From the NCBI GenBank assembly GCA_001179505.1, contig CDMY01000348.1, positions 35,432 to 99,431 of the forward strand: a stretch of DNA of 64,000 nucleotides. Direction: 5' to 3'. The stretch comes from Vitrella brassicaformis. Lineage: Eukaryota; Sar; Vitrellaceae. Position numbers and translations under genes: made by a program. Of this stretch, positions 35,272-48,400 are shown in pieces. The notes under the pieces were generated by a model. It was not told the origin of the DNA. It was given only the letters and a program-made list of their open reading frames with translations, and did not search any database. The stretch's first letter is position 1. Each line of letters begins with the position of its first letter.

Positions 35272-37697
35272 TCATGAGCAGGCCTCTTCCCTTCCCGTCG
35301 CTCCGCCGAAGACTTTTTCAGACATGATGCTGGGCTGCGGCACTGTCGTGCCGGCGTCGATGGGCCCCGCCCTGGCCCTCACACGGTACCACACACACTC
35401 AGACATCACCACCGGCAGGGGCATAATCGTCTCGAACCGTGTCTTGGGCACCTCGATAATCTTTCCCTCGTCACTGCCGTCTGCTGCCGTCGATCGGAAG
35501 ACCTCCCACGACACCACATTGGTGACGCCGTTGTAGCTCACGTGCAGCTGATAGGGAAAGGGCACGTCGCGGTTGAGAACCACGGTTGGGGGCTGCTTCG
35601 ACCGGCCCCACCACGGCTGCCGCGTGACGCGATATGCGCCATAGTCCTCCTTGAAGGCCATCTGCAGGAGGACCTCGTTGCGGTGGCCGTCGAGCTCGGT
35701 GAGGAAGGGGAGCGTCGGGTAGATGCCCAGGCCGCCCCAATTGATGACCGTGTTGCCGTTGTCTCGCCGCTGTACACTGCCCGTGGCAATGCCGTAGTAG
35801 TCCTGATGACACACGAGACATACACCTATGCTGTGCAGGTGAAGAGTTTCTGTATCCGCGCGTGTCACGCGCACCGGGTCATGTCTGTACTCCCACACTT
35901 TGTGCGCCACACGATTTGTCTCGTCGACGGCGTACTCGACGGCCCTGCTGTACTTGGGTATGAGCATCCGATGCACTCTATGGTATCTGCTCTTCTTGTT
36001 GCCGTTGTCGAACATCGTCACGTGGAAGGATGCCGTGCTGTCGATCGTCCGGTTGGCCGTCCTCCTCACGTGATGCGCAGTCGGCGGGTGCACACGCGCG
36101 TCGTGCTGGTGCCTGAAAGGCCGGCCATCGTAGTCGATGTCCTCCCTGTCGAAAGCGAAATCGCCATGGACGCCTCCCAGCCGCCAGCAGACGTCCATTG
36201 TGGATCGGTCGACCCGGATGAGCTCGTCTCTGTGTCTGAATGAGAGGAGGATGTCGCCTGTGTGGTCGGGCATGAAGTCGATGGAGTTGACGTGCAGGGC
36301 GTCGAAGCGGTTGTATCGCTCCGATACGTTGGAGGTGCTCTCTGCGACGAGGCGGGGAAGGGGGAAGGCGTCCCAAGACCGCCACTCGTTCAGCACGTTG
36401 CCCGAACCGTCGACCTCTTGAACAATACTGCCTGATGATGCACATGGATGGCCATTCATCAATCAGGAAGGAGAATGAGGAGTATATATCCACAACGAGC
36501 GCATCGATCGCACAGCCGCTTACCGACGACTTTGGTGTCCTTCTTGCCGTGCTTTGTGTCGTATCGCGTCATATCGACGGGCTGCTCGTCGTATATGACG
36601 CACACGAAGCTGCCGTTGGCGAACGCCTCTATGCCGTGTGAGTTGATCTTGTACCCATGTTGGGCCTGATACCTCTTCGTCGGCTCATAGAACCTGTCAA
36701 GGCCGATATAGTATGACCACGGCACCCCGACGTAAGTGATGTGGCCGTCCCTGTTCACCCGCCAATCCACGATTTTCTCGTTGGTGCCGAATGGCTTGTA
36801 GAAGACGGGGTCGCCCGTCTCGTCCAGAATCAGCCCGTAGCCCACATATTTCTTGTCCGGCTCCTTGTTGGTGCGCATGAAGAGGGTCCCCACAAAGATG
36901 AGGTCATCTTTCCCTGTCGACTCGGAGGCGGGGAAGGTGACAGCGATCTTAGGGAAGTCGGCAGGCAGGGTGCGATAAGACGGGTCAGGTGCGATGTAAG
37001 TGAGGTCATCGTTCGCCTCGTCCGCGAGGGCCCTCGACGTGGTCTCCTCCTCCACTCCATCATCCCCATCGGCATCCTCATGGTGCACCAGCTGCCTATC
37101 GAAGTCGTGGTCATAGTCGTGCAGGTCGTATCCTTGCTCCATCTTCTTGATCCAGTACTCCTTGATAGGCATCCGAGATATGTAAAATGACCACTCGTAC
37201 TCATCCAGCACCCTGGAACGGCCATCCTCCAAAGCTGTCAGGCCCTTGAGCACCTTGACGTACACCTTCTCTCCAGGCACGAAGGGGTCCCTCGGCCGGA
37301 ACAGCACAGTCTTCTGGTCATCCCCCACCCTCAGCTCCCCCTTGTGATGGTGTTTGCCGCTCTTGGATCCCGTCACTTCAAAATAGTACGATGCAGGGCC
37401 GAGTGGCGTCTGGATCAGGCTCCCCCGCCTCACCGCTATTGTGGTGAAGGCCGACACCAGCATGGCGTTTGGCCGCGGGTTGACGTATTCGAAAGAGCCC
37501 CATTTTCTCTTGCTATTGTTTTCGTTGCCGCAGGCTGCTCGTGTTGGAACCAGGCCCAGCAGCACGCAGAGGATCACCAGGAGGGACGCCAGGAGCGCCC
37601 GCGCGCAGAATATAGAGGGGAGGCGGGCTGAAGTAACACGGTCATCCTCGGGGGGTCCCGGTGCGTCGCTGGGCTGACTCGACATCGTCGCTTCCAT
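35272..37697 (-). CDS. Membrane-anchored arylsulfotransferase-like (ASST) protein
   Basis: Two exons (36524-37697 and 35272-36431) give 777 residues. The N-terminus has a short cytosolic stretch and then one hydrophobic helix (ALLASLLVILCVLLGLV), suggesting a type II anchor or uncleaved signal. A beta-sandwich-like region and an acidic linker follow. The remainder resembles the ASST propeller, with HVNSIDFMPDHTGDILLSFR, CWRLGG, RHQHDARV and DNGNTVINWGGLG. Family members move sulfate between phenolic donors and acceptors without PAPS, but many eukaryotic ASST-like proteins are uncharacterised, so activity is an inference. A 23-nt GT...AG string near 35799-35821 is not an intron because removal breaks frame. 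The start is 143 bp from the divergent membrane-protein gene. Confidence 0.75.
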
Positions 37698-37840
37698 TAT
37701 TGCTTACTGTTTCGGACGTTTACATCTCCAAGCGTTCGCTCGTTCGCTCCCCGGTGCCTGCCCCGCATCGAGGAATCCGTCACTCTCCAGCCCCTGTTGT
37801 CCCCAAGAAAAACATTGAGCTTCCGACACTGGCCGTGATA

Positions 37841-39030
37841 ATGGACGTGAGGCCTTTCACCCTGCGCATCGGCCTGTCGCTGCAGCTGCTGGCCTTCCTC
37901 CTGTTCAATACCATCGTCTGGCCGCTGCGAGGCCACAAATTCATCCAAGGACTCTCCGCGTTCGTCCAGAAGAGCTACAGCTCCAGGCATGGGCGCATGG
38001 ACAAGAAAACACAAGAGATCACGTCAACGCATAGATCTCAGCATCCCTCCGCCGCTTCTTTGCACTGTGCTTGTCAGCGACTTCACCGATGCCGTGGAGG
38101 AAGCCGTGGAGCGCGCCGTCGGTAACTTCAGTCACACACATGGCAGGCAAAGGGATGCATTCGACATCTCATTTCTGTGTAAAACGATGCAGATCTTCGC
38201 GCTCCGGTGTTGGTGATATTGTTGGTCATGTTGGGTGGAGCCATCTTCCTGGCGGCCTTCCAAGCCTACCTGCACACCGGAGAGAAAGCCAACAAGGGCA
38301 TGGCAGCGGTGCGGATGAATCAGTGATGGTGCATGACACCGCTTTGCTGCTGCTGTATGTGTGATGGTGTATTTGATGTGCAGGGCGGCAAACTGCTTGG
38401 CTATGCCGTCACGCTGGACCTGCTCGCAACGACCGGTGCCTTGGTGTTCTGGGGCACCATCGTGAAGTTCGCCGGCGGCGAGGCGGATAAGGAGCTGATG
38501 CAGCTATTTCTCTCAAGCGGGGAGGTGTACACCGCCTACTTCACTGCATTTGTGAGCGGGCGAATGAGCGAACACATACATATGTTGGTTGGTCTTCCTC
38601 TGCGGCTGTGCGTGTGATATGTTCAGGTGATTCGGTCGGTCTCGGTCATCATATATGGGGTGTCGTTCTTCCTTCTCGAGTGGAACTGCCCCGACACCAC
38701 CGGTATGCCCCTCGCATGGACCATCGCTACGTGCTACAAGCTGGCCGGCGTCTGTGGTCTCATCAATGCCATGCTGCCACTTCTGTCGGCATCCTTCGGC
38801 CTCTACATGGCCATGCTGGTACGAGAAAAGTCGTGATAGCAACAACAATGGATGTTGTGGCTCAATATTTCACACAGGCCCTGTACGGTCTGGGGCTGCT
38901 GGTGGCTACGCTGTGGTCGTACCTTTATGAACCGTCACTCATCATCCCCAAGTTCAAGGGCGACGACATGCTGGTGGAAAACACGACGACCAGCACCATG
39001 ATGATGACCCCCATGCCGATAGTCGGATAG
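37841..39030 (+). CDS. Orphan multipass membrane protein
   Basis: There are six exons: 37841-38022, 38078-38121, 38193-38308, 38384-38551, 38627-38818 and 38878-39030. All join in frame to give 284 residues. About six hydrophobic helices can be seen: IGLSLQLLAFLLFNTIVW; VLVILLVMLGGAIFLAAF; YAVTLDLLATTGALVFWG; SVSVIIYGVSFFLLEW; an Ala/Leu-rich helix near 38740-38815; and LYGLGLLVATLWSYLY. The loop between helices 1 and 2 is charged, and the C-tail is Thr/Met-rich. I recognise no family. The role is unknown. Confidence 0.65.
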
Positions 39031-39440
39031 ACTTGTTTAGAGAAGGGCGGGAAGGCGGGGCTGTGCGAAAGGCATGGGTGGCGGTAGTTTCTCAAACATG
39101 GATGGCCCTCTTTGATTCCCTTTGTACAGTTTGGTCCATGGACACAGTTTTTAGATGCCTGCAAGAAAAGAGTGGGGTGACAAATCAGTCAAATGGACGC
39201 ACATTGAAGTCTCATAGCATCCCCTACGAGCTCTAGAAGCTACATATACAGCACAGAGCAGCGATCCAGCTAGCTGCGTAAAAAAAAACTACAGGGCACC
39301 GACCATTCAGGCCAGCAAGCCGCTGACGCTTACATGCGATAGCCACATCTAATTGTTGCCGACAAAAAAGCAGAAAGCCATGACAGAAACAGGGTGGGTT
39401 CATCGGACGAAAGGCATCCTCACCCACCTCTGTACACACT
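39031..39440. other. Convergent intergenic spacer
   Basis: 410 bp between the membrane-protein stop and the VPS13 stop. It contains a short A-run near 39280 and nothing else recognised. Confidence 0.5.
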
Positions 39441-42400
39441 TCAAGCGAGGTTGCCCGTCATGGATCGTCCAAACGTCCTGCTCATCTTAACGGATGTGCT
39501 TTGCGTGTCCTCCGCACCATCCGCATCTCTTTCCCTGTCTCTCTCCCCCGGCCCTCCCCGGCGCGTCTCCCTCTCTTCGCCCGCGTCTCGCAGAGTGCCG
39601 TCTGGTGCAGCCACCCACGTAGAAGCCGAAGTGAATCCAACATTGACATTTGTGCGATCCTGGCCGCCATCCCTCCTGTCTCCTCCCGCCACCTCGGAGA
39701 CCTCGGGGCCTCTTTCCGAGTGGCGGTGGAAGTGTCGACTGGAAACCACAAAAAATGACAGCACGTCGAAGAGAACCAAGGCGCTCGCGGCGTCCGGCAG
39801 TGTCAGGCGGAGGTCGATGTACAGAGGGTGTTGGGGGCCACCTGGGAGCCTTGAAGTCCTCCTGCCGTGTCTCGTGTGTGCGCTCTGGGGTGCCATATCT
39901 ATATGTCCCGTGTCCAGTGCGGGCCGGCCTCTGAGACGTCGGCGGCGCGCGCAGCAGAGGTAGTTCCGGCAGTGGCGGATCAGAGAGCGGCACAGTCTGT
40001 TGAGGGACCAAATACAAGTGGCAAAGGACCGCTGCCATTTGGTGCGCTGCGAGCGAAATACATGAGGGTACATGAGCATGACTGAGACATGTCTTTTGTG
40101 TCCGTTGCCTACTCGCTTTGGAGGTATGATGACAGCTCTCGACGGCACTTTGACCTCCCCAATGTCCCTCCCTGCCGTCCCAGCGGACGCGACCCGCGTC
40201 ATGGTCCTGAAGGACTTGGTCAGCGCCGACAGTAGCCCCTGGCCCCTCCGATCCAGCAGCCCCTCGCCACCAAACGACTTGCTCTTCCTCGGCAGAATGT
40301 CGATCGCCACCCCTGACACTAAGCTGCTCTCAGTGGGTGACCCGCTTTCGCTCCGGTGGTCGCTGCCACTGGACTGGTCACCGTCTGAGAGGTGCGCTGG
40401 GAAGCCGTAGTTGTTGAGGAAGTTGCGGCCGGGGGATGGGGCGCCGATCGTGTCGATGTCGGTGCCGCTCCATCCACGAGTCCAGGCCGACGCGCGACCG
40501 CCTGCAAAGAAGGGGTGCTGCGGCATTGGCTGCTGGGCATCAGAGGAACCGGCAGACCGGCGTGGGTCTGTGTGTCCGAACGAGACGTAATCGTCGTAAG
40601 AATTGGTAAATGTCGCCGATCGGTGTCGCCTGCGACGGGGTTTTATGGCGGTCGTCATGGTGCGGAAGAAGCTGGCCCTCCTCGAGTGCAGCTTGTGGAC
40701 TGCGATCTCTGTCTGCTCCACCTGGCTGGCGAAGAAGCGCTTGATGTTCTTGAAAAGGCGGGCGGGCATCTCTTGCGAGTTGTGGACCACGAGTCTCAGT
40801 GTCACGGGCGCCTCTTGTCCCCTGACCGACCCCTCGGAGAATGAATCATCATCGTCCCTCAAGAGGCTGAGCCCCCTCCTTTTGCCGATCCGCCAGCTGG
40901 CATCCCTCGGTCGGTGCGCGAGCATTTCAATTCGCACCACGTCGCCTCTCGGGCAGACCCACGCAAATCGGTCGTTCTGGAAGGCGAAGAAGTGCCGCGA
41001 AGTGATGACGAGCAAGCCCTTGGTTGTGCCCTTAAGGTTCTGATCGGGGCTGTACCAAGGCAGGGCGGCGGAGGGCAGAGGCAATGTGGATGCGACGGGA
41101 GGCTGGGGGAGAAGGGGGAGGGGAAGCGCGTAGAGGATGCTGACGGTTATGTGACCTTGAAGGGCCGATGCGAGGCTGTCCACTGCCTGACCTTCATACA
41201 ATCCGTATTGACCAAGACGTCTCCCGGTGCCGTACGTCCGCACAGGACGGCTGTAACCTGATGCGTCTTTGGTGTTGGAGAGTGAGTTCCTCACTCCTGC
41301 CGAGACACCTTGTAAGAACAGCAGAATGCCACCGAGTATCGCCACACAGAAGCGCCCAAAGCCCTTGACCACGCCCATGGGCAGGTGGACAACACTGCCA
41401 CCCTGCGGTCGGACTACTCGCTTGTAAGGTATCACGACCAGACTGAGGAACGCAGCTACGAGACACTGCAGCAGCCCCTGCACGGCCCGCAAGACGCCAT
41501 CCGCGACATTTTCCGGCTGCTCGATCGCCACCTGGCTGATGCGGAACCGTCTCGGGACGACGGACAGGGTCTTGTCCATGTTGACTGCACGGTCGAGGAC
41601 CTTGTAGAGCGAGCGAGTGATGCGCGAGAAGGAATCGAACAGGCCAGCGATTATGGCGACGATAAGGGCCTTGAGTCCTCTTCCAAGGCCGCCGATGAAC
41701 TGCTCTGGGCCCTTAAGAATGCCCTCGTAGGGCTCTTTGACGAGGTCGAAGAGCCCCTGCAATATGCGGATCATGAGGCCCAGCGGATTGCCGATCAGGT
41801 CGATGGAGCCGAGGACGCGAGTGAACTGGCGCCACCCCTGTGTGCCGTATGTGGACGACAGGTCCTGGATGAGGTCGCTGGTGGTGACGTAGACCTGCTC
41901 CTTCTGCACCTCACGAAAGTAAAGGGGCGATTGGCTCAGATCGGTGAGGCGGCCTGACATGAGCTCGAAGTAGCGGATGAATTGCCAGTCGCGGCCGCTG
42001 TCGACTGTGCTGACTCTGACATACATAGGCATATAGAGAGGGGTATTAGCCTTTGGTGGCTTGTCTTTTGTTGTCACGAACGACTGCATACCGTGAGTTT
42101 CTGATCGATAGCACCACCAGGATGGGATCGATGAACAAGGTTTGGATGTACAGATACCGCGACAACGGAGACGAGGTAGGCGGGCTCGGCGCCTCGATCA
42201 GTTGCCTGAATGCCTCGCTCCTCGGAGGTCCTTTGGAGCTGTCTCCATCGATTTGGCTCTGGCGAACCCTCAGAATCGTCTGCGTGCGCACGTAGGGGAT
42301 GTTGAACTTCTTTGTCAGACCCAGGAAGAAGCTGAGCAGACCCAAGACAGCGTCCTGCTCGACGTTAATGGCCAGTGGCTTGAGGCTGCAGTTGGCGTAG

Positions 42401-45400
42401 CGCAGGATGAGGGCCGAGTTGTGGTCTTTGCCCTTCGACAGGAACATGGACCTGCTCTCCGCGCTGACGCCCCACTCCATCGACAGGAGGGGCCCCCCAT
42501 CTGCTCCATCCTCAGCCTCTCTCTTGGCCAAGAAGCTGCCCTCTCTGTTGCTGCCCATAGACGTCTGCCGCAATGGCGCGGTCGGGGCCTGTCCACCCCA
42601 GAACAGGCTGCTGGACACCGTTTGCTCCATGTATGGGCGCAGGAATGAGGGAAAGTAGGCATTACGGACGCGATTGTCGATCTGGATGCTGTCTACCGAT
42701 GCCCGCCATGCCGTGCCGTCCCGCTTGCCCTTGCGTACCACGTATAGCTCCACTCCTGTCGCCGCAGCGTATGCCAGCTCTCGTGGAGACTCTTCGTTGA
42801 GGGATATGCCGATGCCCCTCAGTCGACACTCAATCTCGAACGAGTCCCACACAGTGGGCCGCTGGGATTGCTCTGTCTCCATGTCTGTCTCGCCTTCTGT
42901 TGATGGCCGGGCCAGTAGGTTCCTGCTCCCTCGTGACAGTAGGTCTGCCTCCGTCTCCCTCGTGTCGTCACGCCGACTGGGCGACCGCAGCCGACCAGCC
43001 ATCAGCCGAGACAGCCGGGATGGAGATTTGCTGCCGTCCCTCGTCGTGTAGCTGCGCTTTATGCTCCTTTTGCGGGCCCTTGCCGTGTCCCTCCTGTGGC
43101 TGGGACCTCTACTGGTGTCGCTGAGGTTGCCGCTGAGGCCTCGGCGGCTGGGCCGCCTCGACTCGCTGGACATCTTCTTCTGTGAGGGCGCGGGGGGCAG
43201 AGGGGCCTGGGATCGGGAGCTGGAACGACTTGCGACTTCGCCGCTTCGTGGCGAGACAATCGCCGTCTCTCCCCATTGTGTGGACGCATCCTCTGCACCC
43301 TTCTCGAGATCGACGAGGGACTGGTCTTCCTCCAGGTCATCCCATGCGTCAGAGAAGTACTCCTCCTCATCATTCTCGTCGTCCTCGTCTCCCTCGAGAG
43401 TGTGCAGGTGGCCGTACCAATACCGAGCCACAAACGCGAAGGCGGGGTTGGGCTCGACCTGCCGGGCACTCAGCAGCGGCGGCAGGTCAACGCCGCCAGT
43501 GGCGAGCGAGCGGCCGCCAGGCGTTGCCGTCTTCTGTGAAGGGGAATCGCCGACAGCGTCGTTGATGGAAGTGATGGCTCGCGAGTTGCCGAGGCTGCGG
43601 GTTGTGGCTGACTGGCGCACAAGATGGGACCGTTGATGATATCGCGATGAGTCGGTGAACTCGACAATGCGAGTACCTTCACGGACATAGGTCATGATGT
43701 ATAGCCTGCAGGAGAAATGGCGATTGTCGCTTGTGTCTCCGCTCCATGTGTGTGCGCATCCGATTGTCAGTGCCCGCTCACTTGTCCTGTCCGATAGCCA
43801 GCTTGGTGATGGTGTTGATCTTGCTGATCGCCAGAGTGGTGGGATACGTCTCGGGCCGCACCTCAGCCGATGCCCTCCTCCTCTCCCCCGCCTGTGCGAC
43901 TGCGTCTCCCATCAGTGCCGCCAACCCCCTCCGTGAGCGTGTCATTTCCCTGACCAGGGCAAATGAGCGATCACCGACGTGATGTGTGGGGACCTCAACT
44001 GTGATCTTGAGCAGCTTCCTCAAGCTTTGTGGGTCGTGCCAGGCGTAATCAACGCGTGAATCGGGAAGCAGCAATTCAATTGCATCGGCCACACGAGCAC
44101 CCATCTGACAGGGACACAACGGGAAACATGTCGCATGGAATCGCTGCGGAACGATGCAGTCTTGCATGTGCGAATTGGATTTTATATGGCGAGTTGTTGA
44201 AGAGCTTGAACTCGGGGATGCGTGGCTTGCTGAATCTGAACACATGTACACATACACGTCCTCATCAATGCAAAAGAAACGTGCACTCGAAGTTGGTGCA
44301 TGGATGTACCTGACAAAGATGGCAGCCGACTCCAAGACCTGCACCTCCACTTGTGTGATGGTATACAGCTGTGTCATGACCTCTCCCTCCGGCAGTCGCA
44401 CCAGCACACTGCCCTTCTTCTTGCGTCCCGCAGGCTGATTCGCCTTCATCATGTGACGGACCTGGAAGCTCGCTCGCTCAGAGATGGGGAACTCTGACGA
44501 GTAGAAGGTCTCTTCTTTGAGGCCCTTCTGGCCTTTTTCGGCCATCATCAGCATGATGAGGGACGGCGATCGCATCCTGTGAGTGGACCCCTTGCGGAGG
44601 TTCATGCCTCTCGGCGTCCAGGGAGACGCGATAGGGTTCTCCGGGTCGACTAGTGAGATCAGCAGCTGCGGGCCGGCGCGAGAGATTGGCTGTTGTGGAT
44701 GCAGGACCATCATCTGGTGGGCCGTGAGACGCACAGGCTTGCCACTACCCGCCTCCTTGAACCACAGGCTCTCGCTCATCTCGTTGACCAACGTGAATCG
44801 CGCGAAGAGGTCGACCACCTTGGTGCGGAAGAAAGGCGGAGGCGCCAGCTTGACGCGCATGCCGAGCCAGATCGCTATCTGGTCCTTGGTCCGGGGGATC
44901 ACGAGCTGGCCGGACGCCCCAACAGCATCGATGGAGAAGCCCTGGGACATGTCGGCTTCGATTGTCAGGCCGACACGGACCTTTGGACCGATCGTGGCAC
45001 AGAGTATTCTTCGCGTCTTGGACGGGATCCGCTGACTCTTCTTCTTAGTCCCGACGCGCACATCGACACTCTGCCGGTTGACGATCCAGTGGGGCGAGAA
45101 GACCTTAATGGACCTTTGGCAGGTGTCCCAGTGGAACACCGAGTAGGCCGACAGGTCGCCTGAGTGCGCTCCGTACTCCACGCCGCCTCCCTTGCCCCCT
45201 TTGCCATCCTTGCCGTCGAACTTGGATTCAGCAATAGCTGGAGCGATCTCACACGCCATTTCGACCGTGTCTCCGTCATCCTTCGCGTGGCGGAACACGA
45301 GAGGCTCCGTGCGGCTTCTCTCTGCGTCGGCTATGTCACGCGGGCGTCGTTTGCTGATTGACGGACCCGCCGCGTGAGATGATTTGTACTCGAGCTGGAC

Positions 45401-48400
45401 GTTGCTGGATCGGTACTTGCCGGTGATAAAGCTGATGAGGGGCGGCGCCGCCTCCACGTAGAAGTCGTCGCCAGCGTCGATGGCATGTTGCTCCCCTGAC
45501 GGCAAACAGACCTCTAGAGACTGCGGCAGCCGATTGCACAGCTGAGCGAGGCAACGCAGAGATCGAAGGCATGACCAGATGTCTATGGCTGCTCACTGAC
45601 CTTGAGTGCCGGCGCTATGTGGATCTCGAAGAAAAGTGGCACCTGCCCAAAGCTTGGCGATCTGGCACTTACAGAGCAGGCGAGCTGCATCAACCCGGCC
45701 TTACTACGGCGGCTTGGTGGCTGGATGAAGGCAGGAGCAGCGTCGTCGTCTACTGAGGCCTGAGGCTCGATCAGCGAGGCGCGATGACGGAACTGCACTC
45801 GCCCTTTGAGCCTTGCAGAGGTGTGCGTCTGCCTTCGTCTCCCTCGCGTTATGTCCTGGTCCAGCAACGAGATGTCCACAAAGGGCAGATCAAGCAGTCT
45901 TGCCTTGAACCCAAAATCGCGCGGAGAGGGGCCTTTGTAGTCTGCCATCTTCCGCAGCACCTCTCGTGGCAGTACCTCCTTGCCTTGGACCATCGCAAAG
46001 GCAAAGAACTGACGACAGATGAGACAGAGACATGGATGCGCGGCGACGCAGGTCGCCACCGAACTGTTCCTCACCTGTCTGAAGCTCTCCACCTCGTGGA
46101 AGTGCTTTGTATCCTGATCTGCTGCGGCTGCAATTGCCCACACCGACTCAATGTCATGCGCCTTCCTCTCTCTCTTCCCCTCTGTCTCGCTCTCCTTCAG
46201 GTCTCCGTCACCCTTCGGCGAGCCGAGAGACCTCCGCGCTCCCAACACACCGTCTCTTGTGACCCTCTGCTTGTTGAGGATGGGGATGGGCACCAGCCAA
46301 TGAAGCGGGAGCCACACCAGCTCCTCATCACCGGGTAGATCCAAGACGAGACTCGAACGACGACTCGACGGGATGAATGTGCGGCCGGGGCTCATGATGT
46401 CTGCGGTGCCTGCCGACGTGACTCGCTCGATGCTGATTGCGCGATCGGCTTCAAAAGCTGGTATGCCGTCATCTACTGACGCAGATGGCGAGCTGACATC
46501 AAGCGTCAGGCCCCGTCCTTTGCCTTTCGCCTTGGCGGGCGCCTCCGTCTTGGGTGTCGTGACGGATGGCTGAGCGGTCTGCTGAGGGTTGATGGGAGGA
46601 AGGACGGTGCCCAACCGCACATTCGTCCGTGTAATTGGCTGCCACATGATGTTGTCCTCCTCTTGGTCTGCGTCTATCTGCGACGCGCCGTGATGGGGCC
46701 GTCGATCAGAGAGAACGGTCGATCCCTGGAAGTGGGAGATCAGTATGCTCGTCGAGTGAGCCGGCGATGGGGGGACCGACGGCCGGCCAGCGGCAGGCAT
46801 CGGAGGCGCCACAGGCGAGTAAGACGCGACGTCCGGGTGCGGCAGCACCTTGAGATGCCGGCTTGACGAGTTTCGCAACACCACCAGAGACGACAGGTGA
46901 AGGTGAAAGGCATTCGAGCCTGCCAGCGTCGTCCGACAGAGGAGGTTCACCCTCGTACTCGCGGCACTCTTCTTCGTTCCGTCTTTCATCGTCAGTGTGA
47001 CTGATCGCTTCGCCCGTCGAGCTGCGAGCGGGAGCGGCCGCACCTCCAGGTGAGCTGAGTTGAGCGTGAAGTTTGATAGCTCATACAGGGTGTCCACAAG
47101 ACGAACGCGGACCACAATCGGCAACGTCAAGCTCTAACACATGCATCCATCACAGCTGCATTTGCTTGTGTCTATCTTGTGCTGACTTTCGTCCTGACCT
47201 CGTCATCGTCTCGTGGCAACACTAGGCGCCCGCCCGCCTCCACTTTCCGCCACTCGTTCCACACGATCACGTTCGATCGCTTCCGTTCCACTGTGAAACC
47301 GTCAAGGCGGTCCAGGTATGATGCCGTCGATGCACCGGCAGCAGTGTCGCCCGTCTCAACGGATCGGGTGGGGTGTGAGCGAGCGGCGGACTTGAGAGTG
47401 ATGCGCACACCAATCGGCTGCCCCGTGAGGTTCCATCTGCCGAAGCAAAGAGAGACAAAGATGAGAAGGATGTGTATTTTTCAGACTTACATTGTGGGCC
47501 GTATGTGTGAGTGTCTCTCGGCTCCTCCCCCGTAAGGCTGCAGCAGCTTGTGAAAGGGAAGGCTGACAATCAATCAATCAATCAAAGACAGAAGCAGCCT
47601 CTCAGATTGATCACAAAGATCGTCTAATTGTTGTACCCTGCGATTGGCAGATGAGCTGCGACAGTCGAAGGTCGCGATCCGACTGAACCTCTCGCGGCAA
47701 TCTGGCCAACCGACGAGCGACGGTCCACTGTGTCCTGCCCTTCTTGCTTGTCGTCCCTGTGGCCCAGAATGCCGCCAAGCGTCGCATCGAGGGATGTCAT
47801 GAGAATGCGCTCTAAAGAGAAACCTTCTTCACGGTTGTCGTCACTGCACACAGGTCAGATGATCCACATGCATCGCGTTACGAGTGTGTGTGGCCCCTAC
47901 TGCGGATTGCGTGCATTGAGTAAAGGGCTGGGCTGAGGCAGTGCCCACGGAGGACTCTCCTCGCTTCCGCCTTCGTCCCTCGCGTCGCCTCTTCCCCTGC
48001 CCTCCACCAGCATCTTGAAGCCCCCCAACGCATCCAGCCCTCCAGTAGCTGCAATGCCGGCTGCACCGGCGAAGGCCGCAGCCCCCTTGAGAACCATCAG
48101 CCCCCCTTCTTTCAGATGTCCCTTGGTCGGAGGGTCAGCGGCAGCGCGGGCAGCAGGGGGGGATGGAGGCACGTTGGCGCGAGAAGCCTGGATGCCCCGT
48201 GCAAGAGCACGGCCGATCTGTCGTCGCGAGATGGTAGGGGCTGACACTCCCGAGTCCTGCACGGCACCGGCAGATCGGTCAGAAACCGTTGGGACGGGGG
48301 TGGGTGGCTCCAGCAGCACGCCATCGGCGTCCTTGTCTCTAGCTGGCGGCTGCACAGCTGCTGAAGGGGATGACGGAGGGGAGTCGGAGGGGGGACGGTC

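Noticed and set aside
35799-35821. 23-nt GT...AG segment in the arylsulfotransferase-like gene
   Set aside because: Removing it shifts the frame, while the read-through frame continues into conserved ASST sequence; it is also too short.
43061-43636. Long plus-strand open frames antisense to VPS13 exons
   Set aside because: They mirror GC-rich minus-strand coding exons, lack domains, and disappear where VPS13 introns occur.
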